Shown here: positions 34,598-42,920 of the stretch, piece after piece
Layout: each line of letters starts with the position of its first letter
How positions within the stretch are numbered: the first letter of the stretch is position 1
Source of the DNA: an uncultured Eubacterium sp.
Lineage (GTDB): Bacteria; Bacillota; Clostridia; Lachnospirales; Lachnospiraceae
Direction of reading: 5' to 3'
Assembly (NCBI GenBank): GCA_900552795.1
Contig: USBB01000015.1
Location: 1-54,237, forward strand
DNA length: 54,237 bases
Notes under the pieces: model-generated
Databases searched by the model: none
Seen by the model: the letters and a program-made list of their open reading frames with translations, nothing else
What the model was told of the DNA's origin: nothing
Made by a program: the position numbers and the translations under genes

Positions 34598-35920
34598 TTA
34601 ATATATCTTTGGAACATCCTTATCAACAATACTTTCGCATCCCGGTCTGTATGAATAAACAACGCGTCCTCCGGCAATAGTATATCTTACCTTACCTTTA
34701 ACCTTTCTTCCATCAAACGGTGTATTTTTACCAAGAGATGCAAATAAAGAACTGTCTATAACATATTCCTCATTCGGATCAATAATGGTAATATCAGCAA
34801 CTCTTCCCGGAAGCAATGTTCCTCTGTCACTGTTTATTATCTTTGCCGGAGTATAACTCATTCTATCTGCCATCTGAAGCGGAGTAAGCACTCCCTTATC
34901 AACAAGCTCACTGATTGTAAGCGCAACCGAAGTCTCAAGTCCTGTTATGCCAAAAGGTGCTTCCTCAAATGGCCTTTCCTTTTCGGTTTTGTGATGCGGA
35001 GCATGGTCTGTCGCTATCGCATCCATAACACCTGATTTAAGCCCCTCTTTAAGCTTATCCACATCTGACTGCTTTCTGAGCGGCGGATTCATCTTAAAGT
35101 TTGCATCTGACGATGTTATATCATTTTCTGTAAGAGTAAAATGATGCGGTGCAACCTCTGCAGTCACATCAAGCCCCTCTTTCTTTGCAAGCTCTACCAT
35201 TCTTACGCTGTCATACGTAGAACAATGGCACAGATGAAGCTTTGCTCCCGTATTCTTTGCAAGAAGTATATCTCTCGCAACAATAACATCCTCAACAGCG
35301 TTCATAATTCCGTAAAAGCCAAGCTCTTTTGCCCTTTCTCCCGCATTCATGACACCTCTTGCAGCAAGATTTTTATCCTCACAATGTGCAAATACTGGTA
35401 TTCCCACGTCCGCCGCAAGTCTCATTGCCTGTCTTGCCACACGCGCATTCATAACAGACTTTCCATCCTCACTTACAGCAACTGCACCATTTGCATAAAG
35501 CTGCTCAAAATCCGTTATAAACTCACCATCCTGACCGGCTGTAATTGCAGCTATAGGGAGTACATTTATATCCGTTACTTCTTTTGCTTTATCGACTATA
35601 TATCGTACCATTTCGACGCTGTCAATAACAGGCTTTGTATTAGGCATGACACATACTGTTGTAAAACCGCCTCTGGCTGCTGCTCTTGCACCTGTTCTTA
35701 TAGTTTCCTTATGTTCAAATCCCGGTTCACGAAAATGAACATGCAAATCAATAAGTCCCGGCATTACATAAAAGCCTTCTGCATCTATCTCATTTTCAGC
35801 TTCCTCATTAATTGAATCCTCTACCTTTACAATTACTCCATCCTCAATAAGAATATCCTTTACTGCATCTGTATCAGTTGCAGGATCTAACACTCTTCCG
35901 CCTTTAATAATAGTTTTCAT
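34598..35920 (-). CDS. pyrC: Dihydroorotase
   Basis: A 440-residue class I dihydroorotase. The zinc-binding DLHVHFREPG near residue 58, ITAGQDGE, the HCEDKNLA and HLCHCSTYD metal sites and the ATDHAPHH motif are present. The length fits the family. GGAGGG precedes the ATG, only 17 bp after the GGDEF/EAL gene, with no space for a PyrR attenuator. Confidence 0.96.
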   Translation of the reverse strand: MKTIIKGGRVLDPATDTDAVKDILIEDGVIVKVEDSINEEAENEIDAEGFYVMPGLIDLHVHFREPGFEHKETIRTGARAAARGGFTTVCVMPNTKPVIDSVEMVRYIVDKAKEVTDINVLPIAAITAGQDGEFITDFEQLYANGAVAVSEDGKSVMNARVARQAMRLAADVGIPVFAHCEDKNLAARGVMNAGERAKELGFYGIMNAVEDVIVARDILLAKNTGAKLHLCHCSTYDSVRMVELAKKEGLDVTAEVAPHHFTLTENDITSSDANFKMNPPLRKQSDVDKLKEGLKSGVMDAIATDHAPHHKTEKERPFEEAPFGITGLETSVALTISELVDKGVLTPLQMADRMSYTPAKIINSDRGTLLPGRVADITIIDPNEEYVIDSSLFASLGKNTPFDGRKVKGKVRYTIAGGRVVYSYRPGCESIVDKDVPKIY

Positions 35921-35937
35921 TAGCTGCTCCCTCCGTA

Positions 35938-38121
35938 TTAATAGTCATTTTTCTTTAAATATTTATTTTCAAACTCATAAGCAGGAATCGGCTTTCCAAA
36001 TAAAAAACCCTGTATATAATTGACTCCAAGTTCCTTTAACATATCGTACTGCTCCTTTTGTTCAACTCCCTCAACTACAATCTGTGTTCCTATAGTCTTT
36101 GATAAATCAACAATAAGCTTTACAAATGCCTGAGCATACTCATCATATACAATATCATCTATAAATGTCTTGTCCACTTTTATAACATCAAGCGGCAGCT
36201 TCTTTATATAATTAAGCGATGAGTACCCTGTCCCGAAATCATCAAGAGCCATGCGCAGCCCTGCTTCTTTTAATCCGTCAATTATCTCTATAACTCTTTC
36301 CATATCATTTATTGCAAATGACTCGGTTATTTCAAGTACAATATTTTTAGAATTAACTCCTGTTTTCTTTATTATATGCTTAATGTTTTCTACAACATCC
36401 TTTTGCATAAGCTGTACAACCGATAAATTTACATTTATACAAATATCAGGATATCCTCTTTCGTTCCACTTTCTGCACTGTATACATGCAGCCTCAAGAA
36501 CATAGTCTCCTATATGAGTTATAAGTCCTAAATACTCTGCAAGAGGAATAAATTCTCCCGGAGCCATCAGACCTAATGCTTTACTGTTCCATCTTACAAG
36601 TGCCTCGCATGATACACACTCCCTCGAATAAGCATCTATAACAGGCTGATAAAACACGACAAACTCATTTATCTGAGACGCTACCGCCTGTCTCATATTA
36701 TTTTCGATATCAAGCAGCTTTACGGTATCATCGGTTTCATTTGATTTATAAAATGTGTATCTGTTTTTACCTGTTTTTTTTGATTCATACATAGCCATAT
36801 CAGCCAGCTTGATTATTTCATGTACTTCAACCGCATCGTCAGGATAAACTGCTATCCCCATACTCATCGTGCAGAAACACTCTACTCCCGAAAGATTCCA
36901 TGGTCTGTTAAACATAGACAAAATATTGCTTATGACTCTTTGCATTTTAGGGTAAAAGTCAGGTTTTATGATAAGCAGAAATTCGTCTCCACCCATGCGG
37001 TAAGCATTCCCCCGCATTCCCGGAACACTTTGCAATCCGGCTGAAATCTGTTGCAGCAAAACATCTCCATATTGATGACCAAGTCCGTCGTTTATACGCT
37101 TAAAATCATCAAGATCTATAAACATCACTGCTCCGCGCTTATTATCCTTTAATGCTTCACTTATAACATTTCTTATGTCATTTTCACATTTCATTCTGTT
37201 ATACAGACCTGTAAGAAAATCATTATTTGCCTGATATTCTATTCTTTGCTGATTTTTCTTTTGCTGCGTAATATCAACTGCCGTGCACACAAACACATCG
37301 CGTCCGTCAATCCATTCTAAATCACAGAATTTAACCTGAAACCACAAGCCCGACTGTGCATCATAACGTTCCATAGGTTTTACATAACGCGCACGTTTCT
37401 TCCTCCTTGACTTAATCGACAAAATATCGTTCTCATCAAGATCCTCAATATATTCTTCCATGCACTCTCTGATAATTCGCCTTATCTCCTGAATATTTTG
37501 TGCGATACTGTTTTGAAAAAGTACAGAACTGTCCGTATAATCGAAAACCATAACTCCGGCTCCTATACTTCCAAGTATCTCACGCAATACATCATACGAT
37601 GTAAACAATGTATTTTTTGATACTCTTTTCTGCGCAATACTCTGCAGCACTTTAGCTGTACATGTTATAAAGCCCAGTTTATCTGAGTCAAATTTAATAC
37701 AGCTATGCGCATCAAAAACTGTAAGATACATTGCACAAACATCATTTATAAATATGGGCACTATCACGCAGCTCTTAACTCCAAGCATGTCCAATATAAT
37801 TGATTCCTTATATGCAGCATTCTCACTTTCGCAGCATACAACAGAGTCCGAAAACACATATCCGTCTATTTTTAAAGTATCCAAAATAAGCTTCTGCTCT
37901 CCCGGGCGACAATAATCCACCACTTTATTTATGGATACACCATCATAGCCAACCTGCAGCAATGCCGCATGTGATGTGTTTATGTAGCTTTGCATATAAA
38001 CAATTATATGTTGCGCCGCCTTTGCAAAATCTTCTCCTGTTTCCAGCATCTGTACAATTTTTATCAATGCCGCGTCTTTAATAGTACAATCATTCACCGG
38101 TGCGCCCCCATATCTTTGCAT
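35938..38121 (-). CDS. GAF-PAS-GGDEF-EAL cyclic-di-GMP protein
   Basis: A 727-residue cytoplasmic regulator. It has a GAF-like sensor (about 20-165), a PAS-like domain (about 175-290), a GGDEF cyclase domain with intact MGGDEF (376-381) and an EAL phosphodiesterase domain with CEALVRW (505-511), DDFGTGYSSL and KVDKTFID. Both catalytic domains appear competent, so it may make or break c-di-GMP depending on the sensor signal. No membrane helix is seen. The ribosome site is weak. It runs directly into pyrC and is divergent from the YcxB-like gene. Confidence 0.9.
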   Translation of the reverse strand: MQRYGGAPVNDCTIKDAALIKIVQMLETGEDFAKAAQHIIVYMQSYINTSHAALLQVGYDGVSINKVVDYCRPGEQKLILDTLKIDGYVFSDSVVCCESENAAYKESIILDMLGVKSCVIVPIFINDVCAMYLTVFDAHSCIKFDSDKLGFITCTAKVLQSIAQKRVSKNTLFTSYDVLREILGSIGAGVMVFDYTDSSVLFQNSIAQNIQEIRRIIRECMEEYIEDLDENDILSIKSRRKKRARYVKPMERYDAQSGLWFQVKFCDLEWIDGRDVFVCTAVDITQQKKNQQRIEYQANNDFLTGLYNRMKCENDIRNVISEALKDNKRGAVMFIDLDDFKRINDGLGHQYGDVLLQQISAGLQSVPGMRGNAYRMGGDEFLLIIKPDFYPKMQRVISNILSMFNRPWNLSGVECFCTMSMGIAVYPDDAVEVHEIIKLADMAMYESKKTGKNRYTFYKSNETDDTVKLLDIENNMRQAVASQINEFVVFYQPVIDAYSRECVSCEALVRWNSKALGLMAPGEFIPLAEYLGLITHIGDYVLEAACIQCRKWNERGYPDICINVNLSVVQLMQKDVVENIKHIIKKTGVNSKNIVLEITESFAINDMERVIEIIDGLKEAGLRMALDDFGTGYSSLNYIKKLPLDVIKVDKTFIDDIVYDEYAQAFVKLIVDLSKTIGTQIVVEGVEQKEQYDMLKELGVNYIQGFLFGKPIPAYEFENKYLKKNDY

Positions 38122-38247
38122 TATCTACTTCATTCTACCATACTTTGATATTATTTGAAAACACAATAATAAAATTTAATTAAAATTAATTGTTTTAGCT
38201 TAAGATACATGTTATTATATTATTCATATTAACAAATGGAGACTTTT

Positions 38248-38769
38248 ATGGATTTTATTAAATATAACACTAAATTAAAAGCTGATGGAAGCGAATACAA
38301 AAAAATAGTATTTTGGAACAGATTTTTAAGAAATCCAATTGAGCTTATACTTTCATGTCTTCCTGCCGCTGCCACCATTGTGCTTATAAGCATGGGCTAC
38401 TTAAACACATATACAGCTGTCATTTATGCTGCTATGTGGTGCTATCCTATTTACATTTTCTGTTTTCAGTTCCGTTCAAGTGTAAATTACCATTTAAAAC
38501 ACCGCGACCCGGCAGAAGACGCTCCATGCACAATAACGCTCATGGAAACATGTATAATGGCCGAAATACCTGAATATAACATAACCAACACATATCACTG
38601 GGAAGATTTTACTACTATATATAATAAATTCGGCTATTACATGATGTTTAACAAATCAAAAATGATTGTAATGCTGAGGCAGGCTGACATGCCTGAAGAT
38701 ATTAGAAATTCCGTGCGTGACTACATAAAAAATCACGTTGACATGAATAAATGCAAGGTACTGATATAA
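38248..38769 (+). CDS. YcxB-like membrane protein
   Basis: A 173-residue protein with two membrane helices (about 26-70) and a soluble C-terminal domain of the YcxB type (ITLMETCIMAEI, YHWEDFTTIYN, and a final segment of the form MIVMLRQADM...IRNSVRDYI). The function is unknown in the family. The start is the ATG at 38248 with GGAG 7 bp upstream. It stands alone on the plus strand and its stop lies in the loop of a terminator hairpin. Confidence 0.8.
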   Translation: MDFIKYNTKLKADGSEYKKIVFWNRFLRNPIELILSCLPAAATIVLISMGYLNTYTAVIYAAMWCYPIYIFCFQFRSSVNYHLKHRDPAEDAPCTITLMETCIMAEIPEYNITNTYHWEDFTTIYNKFGYYMMFNKSKMIVMLRQADMPEDIRNSVRDYIKNHVDMNKCKVLI

Positions 38770-38791
38770 TTCAGCACCTTGCATTTTATTT
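38750..38791 (+). terminator. Terminator overlapping the stop of the YcxB-like gene
   Basis: AATGCAAGGT (38750-38759) pairs with ACCTTGCATT (38776-38785), with an inner CTGA/TCAG helix, followed by TTATTTT. The TAA of the plus-strand gene is in the loop. It may also end the convergent glycosyltransferase gene. Confidence 0.8.
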
Positions 38792-39807
38792 TAGTTAAAC
38801 CCGATAAGCTTATTCATAACCTTATATCCTGTCTTTGATATCCACCTGCCGACACTTCCAGGCAGATTTACCGTTGTGCCCAGCAGACTGTATCTTAAAG
38901 ACTTATAGAGCTTCATGTCACTATATTTTACATATTGCCAAAGCTCTTTCTTTTTCTCAAGATTTTCTTTAGTACCGGAAATAATCAAGAAAATTGACGA
39001 TACTTCCATCATAATTCTTAAATAATTTTCCATATACATTCTGCGTTTTTTACCCGTAATACCAGACTTTAAGTAAGAATCAATCATTCTTTTATTTACC
39101 CTTATCTGCTGGTCAATTCTTGAAATCATAACACTCTCATTAACTGACTGATCATCTCTGCCTATAAAATACCTGTAAAAATTAGCATTGACATAATACA
39201 TTTTCTGCACATAAGGCAATGGCTCAAATACAAAAATATTATCAACATAAAATGTATGCTTAGGAAGCTCAAGCGCACAATCTTTAAGAAGCTGTGTCCT
39301 GTATATTACCGAATGCATAAGTATATACTGGTCAACCTTGAAATGACCTATATCATCCCAGCCAAACATTTTTTCAACCGGAAAAACATTTTCATAATGC
39401 ACTACTTTCTTACGTTTTGCGCCAACCTTTTCATATACATAATTGGCAATCAGCATATCAGGTTCGTTCCCCTGTTTAAAGCTCTTAAGAGTATCTATAA
39501 TCTTCTTTAACGCTTTTAAATCCACCCAGTCATCACTGTCAACCACCTTAAAATACTTTCCTGTGGAGTTGGCAAGTCCTGTATTTACAGCCTGACCATG
39601 TCCACCATTTTCCTGATGAACAGCTTTTATTATTGTAGGATACTTCGATGCATACCTGTCCGCAATTTCTGCAGTGTTATCCTTTGTAGAACCATCGTTA
39701 ACTATGATAATTTCTACATCGTCGCCTCCCGGTAATATCGAATTTATACATTTCTCCATGTATGCGGCTGAATTATAGCAGGGAATAGCAAATGATATCA
39801 GTTTCAT
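38791..39807 (-). CDS. Family 2 glycosyltransferase
   Basis: A 338-residue GT-A fold transferase with FAIPCYNSAAYMEKCI at the N-terminus, VNDGSTKDNT for nucleotide-sugar binding and the metal-binding VDSDDWVD at about 92-99. The C-terminal half is basic and lacks membrane helices. It probably adds a sugar to a wall or capsule polymer; donor and acceptor are unknown. The AGGAGG is 23 nt before the ATG, with a hairpin in between. It follows argS by about 30 bp. Confidence 0.9.
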   Translation of the reverse strand: MKLISFAIPCYNSAAYMEKCINSILPGGDDVEIIIVNDGSTKDNTAEIADRYASKYPTIIKAVHQENGGHGQAVNTGLANSTGKYFKVVDSDDWVDLKALKKIIDTLKSFKQGNEPDMLIANYVYEKVGAKRKKVVHYENVFPVEKMFGWDDIGHFKVDQYILMHSVIYRTQLLKDCALELPKHTFYVDNIFVFEPLPYVQKMYYVNANFYRYFIGRDDQSVNESVMISRIDQQIRVNKRMIDSYLKSGITGKKRRMYMENYLRIMMEVSSIFLIISGTKENLEKKKELWQYVKYSDMKLYKSLRYSLLGTTVNLPGSVGRWISKTGYKVMNKLIGFN

Positions 39808-39838
39808 ATTTAGTCAAGCGAAAATCGCTTCCTCCTTT

Positions 39839-41605
39839 TTACATTCTTTCAGGACATTCTATACCTAATAAATCTATGCACTGTTCCAAAATTTTCTTTG
39901 TAACAGAAATAAGCGCAATGTAGCCTTTCTGCTTCTTTGTATCAGTCTCTGCAAGTATCTTTGTATCATGATAGAATCCGTTAAACACATTTGACACTTC
40001 ATATACATACTGACATATCTTATGCGGTGCTTTCTCCATGTAAGCTGTCTCCATAACATCTGCAAATTTAGACAGTACAAGCTGAAGATTTTTTTCTGAA
40101 GCGGACAATGCTGAATTTACAGTTTGATTATCCAAAGTATTTCCTGTTTCTTTATATTTAGATAATATTGACTTAATTCTTACTATTGTATACAGAATAT
40201 ATGGTCCTGTATTACCCTCAAATGAAGAAAATCTGTCTATATCAAAAACATAATCTTTTGAAGCCTGATTTGACAAATCACCATACTTTAATGCAGCAAG
40301 ACCTACTATTCTCGCAGTTTCTTTTGCCTCATCTTCCTGCATTGAACGATTTTCTGTAATCTTTGAAAGAACCGCATCCTGTATATCAGCAATTAAGTGT
40401 TCAAGTCTCATGACACCGCCTGAACGTGTTTTAAACGGTTTTCCATCCTTTCCGTTCATTGTTCCAAACCCAAGAAATGTCATATCTGCATCTTTTCTCA
40501 CAATTCCTGCCTTTTTTGCAACCCTGAACACCTGTGTAAAATGCAGTTCCTGCCTCTTATCAGCAAGATAAATATACGAATCAGGTGTGTAATCTTTTTC
40601 TCTCTCAACAATCGTTGCCAAATCTGAAGTCGCATAAAGTGCTGCACCGTCAGACTTTCTTACTATGCATGGCGGAAGCTCTTTTGTATCTGTATCTTCC
40701 TGTATATCAACAACCATAGCTCCGTTGCTTTCATAAGCATAGCCTTTATCTATGAGATCCTGAACCATTGATGATATATATGGCTGTGCATCACTTTCAC
40801 CCTTCCACAAATCAAAATGTACATTAAGATTATCATAATTTTTCTTTAAATCTGCTTTAGACACACTCATTATATGCTTCCATATAGCTGTGCATGCAGC
40901 ATCACCGCTTTGGAGCTTCAATGTAGAATTATGTGCCCGTTCCATAAATTCTTCGTCAGTCTTTGACTTTGCACTTGCAGCCGGATATATTTCTTCAAGC
41001 TCCGATATAGTAAACGGTGCTTCATTTGGATATTCACCCGTAAAGTTATCATCAAAATATACCAACTCAGGCTTTCTGTCCCTAAGCTCCTCAATAATGA
41101 GCCCCATCTGAAGACCCCAGTCCCCCAGATGAACATCACCTATAGTATTATTCCCTGCATACTTTTGTATACGTTTTATACTTTCACCGATTACAGCCGA
41201 ACGAAGGTGTCCCACATGTAAAGGCTTCGCAGCATTCGCTCCGCCATAATCAACTATAACTGTTTTACCTGTAACTTTTGGAGAATATCCAAACTTGTCC
41301 TTAGATGACATGTCATTTATATAATCTGCCACAAAATCAGGCGACATAACTATATTTATAAACCCCGGCTTTACACTTTCAATTCTTTCAAATGCTTTGT
41401 TATCTGAAAGCTTCCCAACAACTTCATCAGCTATCATAAACGGTGCTTTACCGTATTCCTTTGCAGCCGCCATAGCTCCATTACACTGATATTCACACAA
41501 ATCAGGTCTGTTAGAAAGCGTAACCTTTGCATATTTTTCATCATAACCGCATTCCTTAAATGCCCCGCTGATAATTGTCTGTATCTGCTCTATGATTGTA
41601 TTCAT
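39839..41605 (-). CDS. argS: Arginyl-tRNA synthetase
   Basis: A 588-residue class I synthetase. The HIGH-type signature appears in AAKPLHVGHLRSAVIGE, with an N-terminal additional domain (about 1-115) and a C-terminal DALR anticodon domain (from about 470). RSGGVMRLEHLI sits where many ArgS have a degenerate KMSK loop. The start at 41605 has GGAG upstream; the longest frame begins 10 codons earlier inside that site. Confidence 0.96.
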   Translation of the reverse strand: MNTIIEQIQTIISGAFKECGYDEKYAKVTLSNRPDLCEYQCNGAMAAAKEYGKAPFMIADEVVGKLSDNKAFERIESVKPGFINIVMSPDFVADYINDMSSKDKFGYSPKVTGKTVIVDYGGANAAKPLHVGHLRSAVIGESIKRIQKYAGNNTIGDVHLGDWGLQMGLIIEELRDRKPELVYFDDNFTGEYPNEAPFTISELEEIYPAASAKSKTDEEFMERAHNSTLKLQSGDAACTAIWKHIMSVSKADLKKNYDNLNVHFDLWKGESDAQPYISSMVQDLIDKGYAYESNGAMVVDIQEDTDTKELPPCIVRKSDGAALYATSDLATIVEREKDYTPDSYIYLADKRQELHFTQVFRVAKKAGIVRKDADMTFLGFGTMNGKDGKPFKTRSGGVMRLEHLIADIQDAVLSKITENRSMQEDEAKETARIVGLAALKYGDLSNQASKDYVFDIDRFSSFEGNTGPYILYTIVRIKSILSKYKETGNTLDNQTVNSALSASEKNLQLVLSKFADVMETAYMEKAPHKICQYVYEVSNVFNGFYHDTKILAETDTKKQKGYIALISVTKKILEQCIDLLGIECPERM

Positions 41606-41652
41606 CCTAATCTCCATTTCTGCACATCTTTGCATTACACATTTGCAATTTT

Positions 41653-42015
41653 CTATTCTTCCAATACTTTACTTATAATTGAAGACAGCTCCTCTGCCTC
41701 AAAAGGCTTCTGTATAAAATCAGCCGCCCCTCTTCTTAAAGCCTCAACCATATTATTCTTCTGGCCTGCCGCAGTCACCATTATGACCTTCGCATCAGGG
41801 TCTCTTTTAATAATCAGACTCAATGCATCTATACCATCAAGTATGGGCATAGTTATATCCATAGTAACCACATCCGGATTACATGAAAAATACTTATCAA
41901 CCCCTTCCTGTCCGTTAACTGCCTCGTCAACTACCACATGCCCTTCCTGTACAAGCATATTTCTTAATACTTTTCTGGATGTCTTTGAATCATCCACTAT
42001 CAATATATTAGCCAT
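41653..42015 (-). CDS. CheY-like single-domain response regulator
   Basis: A 120-residue receiver with the full active site: Asp8/Asp9, phosphorylation site Asp53 in VTMDITMP, Thr81 and Lys103 in IQKPF. There is no output domain, so it should act by protein contact as CheY does. The start is the ATG behind TGGAGG. It lies 24 bp after a CheX-like gene, which suggests a matched regulator and phosphatase. Confidence 0.9.
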   Translation of the reverse strand: MANILIVDDSKTSRKVLRNMLVQEGHVVVDEAVNGQEGVDKYFSCNPDVVTMDITMPILDGIDALSLIIKRDPDAKVIMVTAAGQKNNMVEALRRGAADFIQKPFEAEELSSIISKVLEE

Positions 42016-42038
42016 TTTTTCCTCCACACTCAGATTAT

Positions 42039-42626
42039 TTAAATTCTTTCTAATCTAACTCTGTCACCGACACAGAGTATTACATCAAACTCCATATCAG
42101 AAAAAGCAATATTAGCTACATAAAATCCTTTTTCGCTGTAAATACATGTAGCAGCATGAAAGACCGGCAGTTCCAGTGTGACATTTATATCTTTATCACT
42201 AAGCTGTGAGGCAAACATGCCATTTATGTAATTAATCATCTCACATACAGCATCATATACATCAGAATCCAATCTATCAAATTCTTCATATGCAAATAAT
42301 GATGCCAGCTTTATAAGTGTTCTCTCGTCTCCTGAGATTCCAAGAAAAATATCTTCATCACCTTCCATAAGCTGACATCCTAATGAACACACCTTAAATT
42401 TCTTAACTTCATCAATACCTCTTAACTCTATACCGCTCCCTATATATTTTGTTAATATTTTCAAAACACATTGAAGCTGTGTATTATACCGCTCATTTTT
42501 CATCTTCACAAATGTTGCCACAAGGTCTCTTATATCACCATACTTAAGCACATTAAGTTCACTTTCAGTAAAGCATCCCCCTGAATGATTTTTCGCGATA
42601 TAGTTGCTCAAACAATTATTCTCCAT
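42039..42626 (-). CDS. CheX/CheC-like phosphatase domain protein
   Basis: A 195-residue soluble protein. The second half carries the CheC/CheX phosphatase pattern DAVCEMIN (Asp-x3-Glu-x2-Asn), followed 22 residues later by a Pro in LELPVF. The N-terminal 80 residues are not recognised. It probably removes phosphate from the CheY-like protein encoded next. GAGGAG precedes the ATG, and it has its own promoter. Confidence 0.7.
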   Translation of the reverse strand: MENNCLSNYIAKNHSGGCFTESELNVLKYGDIRDLVATFVKMKNERYNTQLQCVLKILTKYIGSGIELRGIDEVKKFKVCSLGCQLMEGDEDIFLGISGDERTLIKLASLFAYEEFDRLDSDVYDAVCEMINYINGMFASQLSDKDINVTLELPVFHAATCIYSEKGFYVANIAFSDMEFDVILCVGDRVRLERI

Positions 42627-42660
42627 ATATATCTCCTCAAAAACACAACTATAACCAACA

Positions 42661-42715
42661 CTCTGAAATTTGCTATTATTATGAATATTATACTCCTTCA
42701 GAGCTTATTTTACAA
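42661..42715 (-). promoter_or_regulatory. Promoter of the CheX-cheY pair with inverted repeat
   Basis: -35 TTGTAA (42715-42710) and -10 TATAAT (42692-42687) are spaced by 17 bp. An inverted repeat CTCTGAA (42661-42667) / TTCAGAG (42697-42703) brackets the -10 and could be an operator. Confidence 0.65.
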
Positions 42716-42920
42716 CTAAAAAAAGAGCAAGACCCTTTGACACTGTCAATCTTATGTAATAAAAAATGGCAACCGCGGCAAATTGGGACGCCTAATTAAG
42801 AGGGGGGGTAGGTCGTATATCCAAAGAGCTTTGGTTGCCATGTATTAAATATATTTAAAAAATATTTAACACCTTATTATTACTTTTTTAATTATACATT
42901 CATTACTGCTTATCTGTCAA
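42716..42920 (-). terminator. Structured intergenic region and terminator after guaB
   Basis: On the minus strand, ATGGCAACC pairs with GGTTGCCAT (42834-42842 and 42766-42774) and is followed by TTTTTT. This makes a terminator whose loop of nearly 60 nt contains CCAAAG-ct-CTTTGG and a C7 run. The remaining sequence is AT-rich and non-coding, with a TTTGACACTG motif at 42733. Confidence 0.6.

Noticed and set aside
35141..35815. 224-codon plus-strand frame opposite pyrC
   Set aside because: It is Cys/Ser/Tyr-rich low-complexity antisense of a well-conserved gene.
35921..35937. PyrR attenuator before pyrC
   Set aside because: The gap to the GGDEF/EAL gene is 17 bp and holds only the ribosome site.
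42766..42842. Cyclic-di-GMP-I riboswitch on the plus strand
   Set aside because: GGGACGC and GGTAGG are suggestive, but the CAAAGCC segment and receptor-loop pairing are missing, and the plus strand leads into the antisense of guaB with no gene to control.
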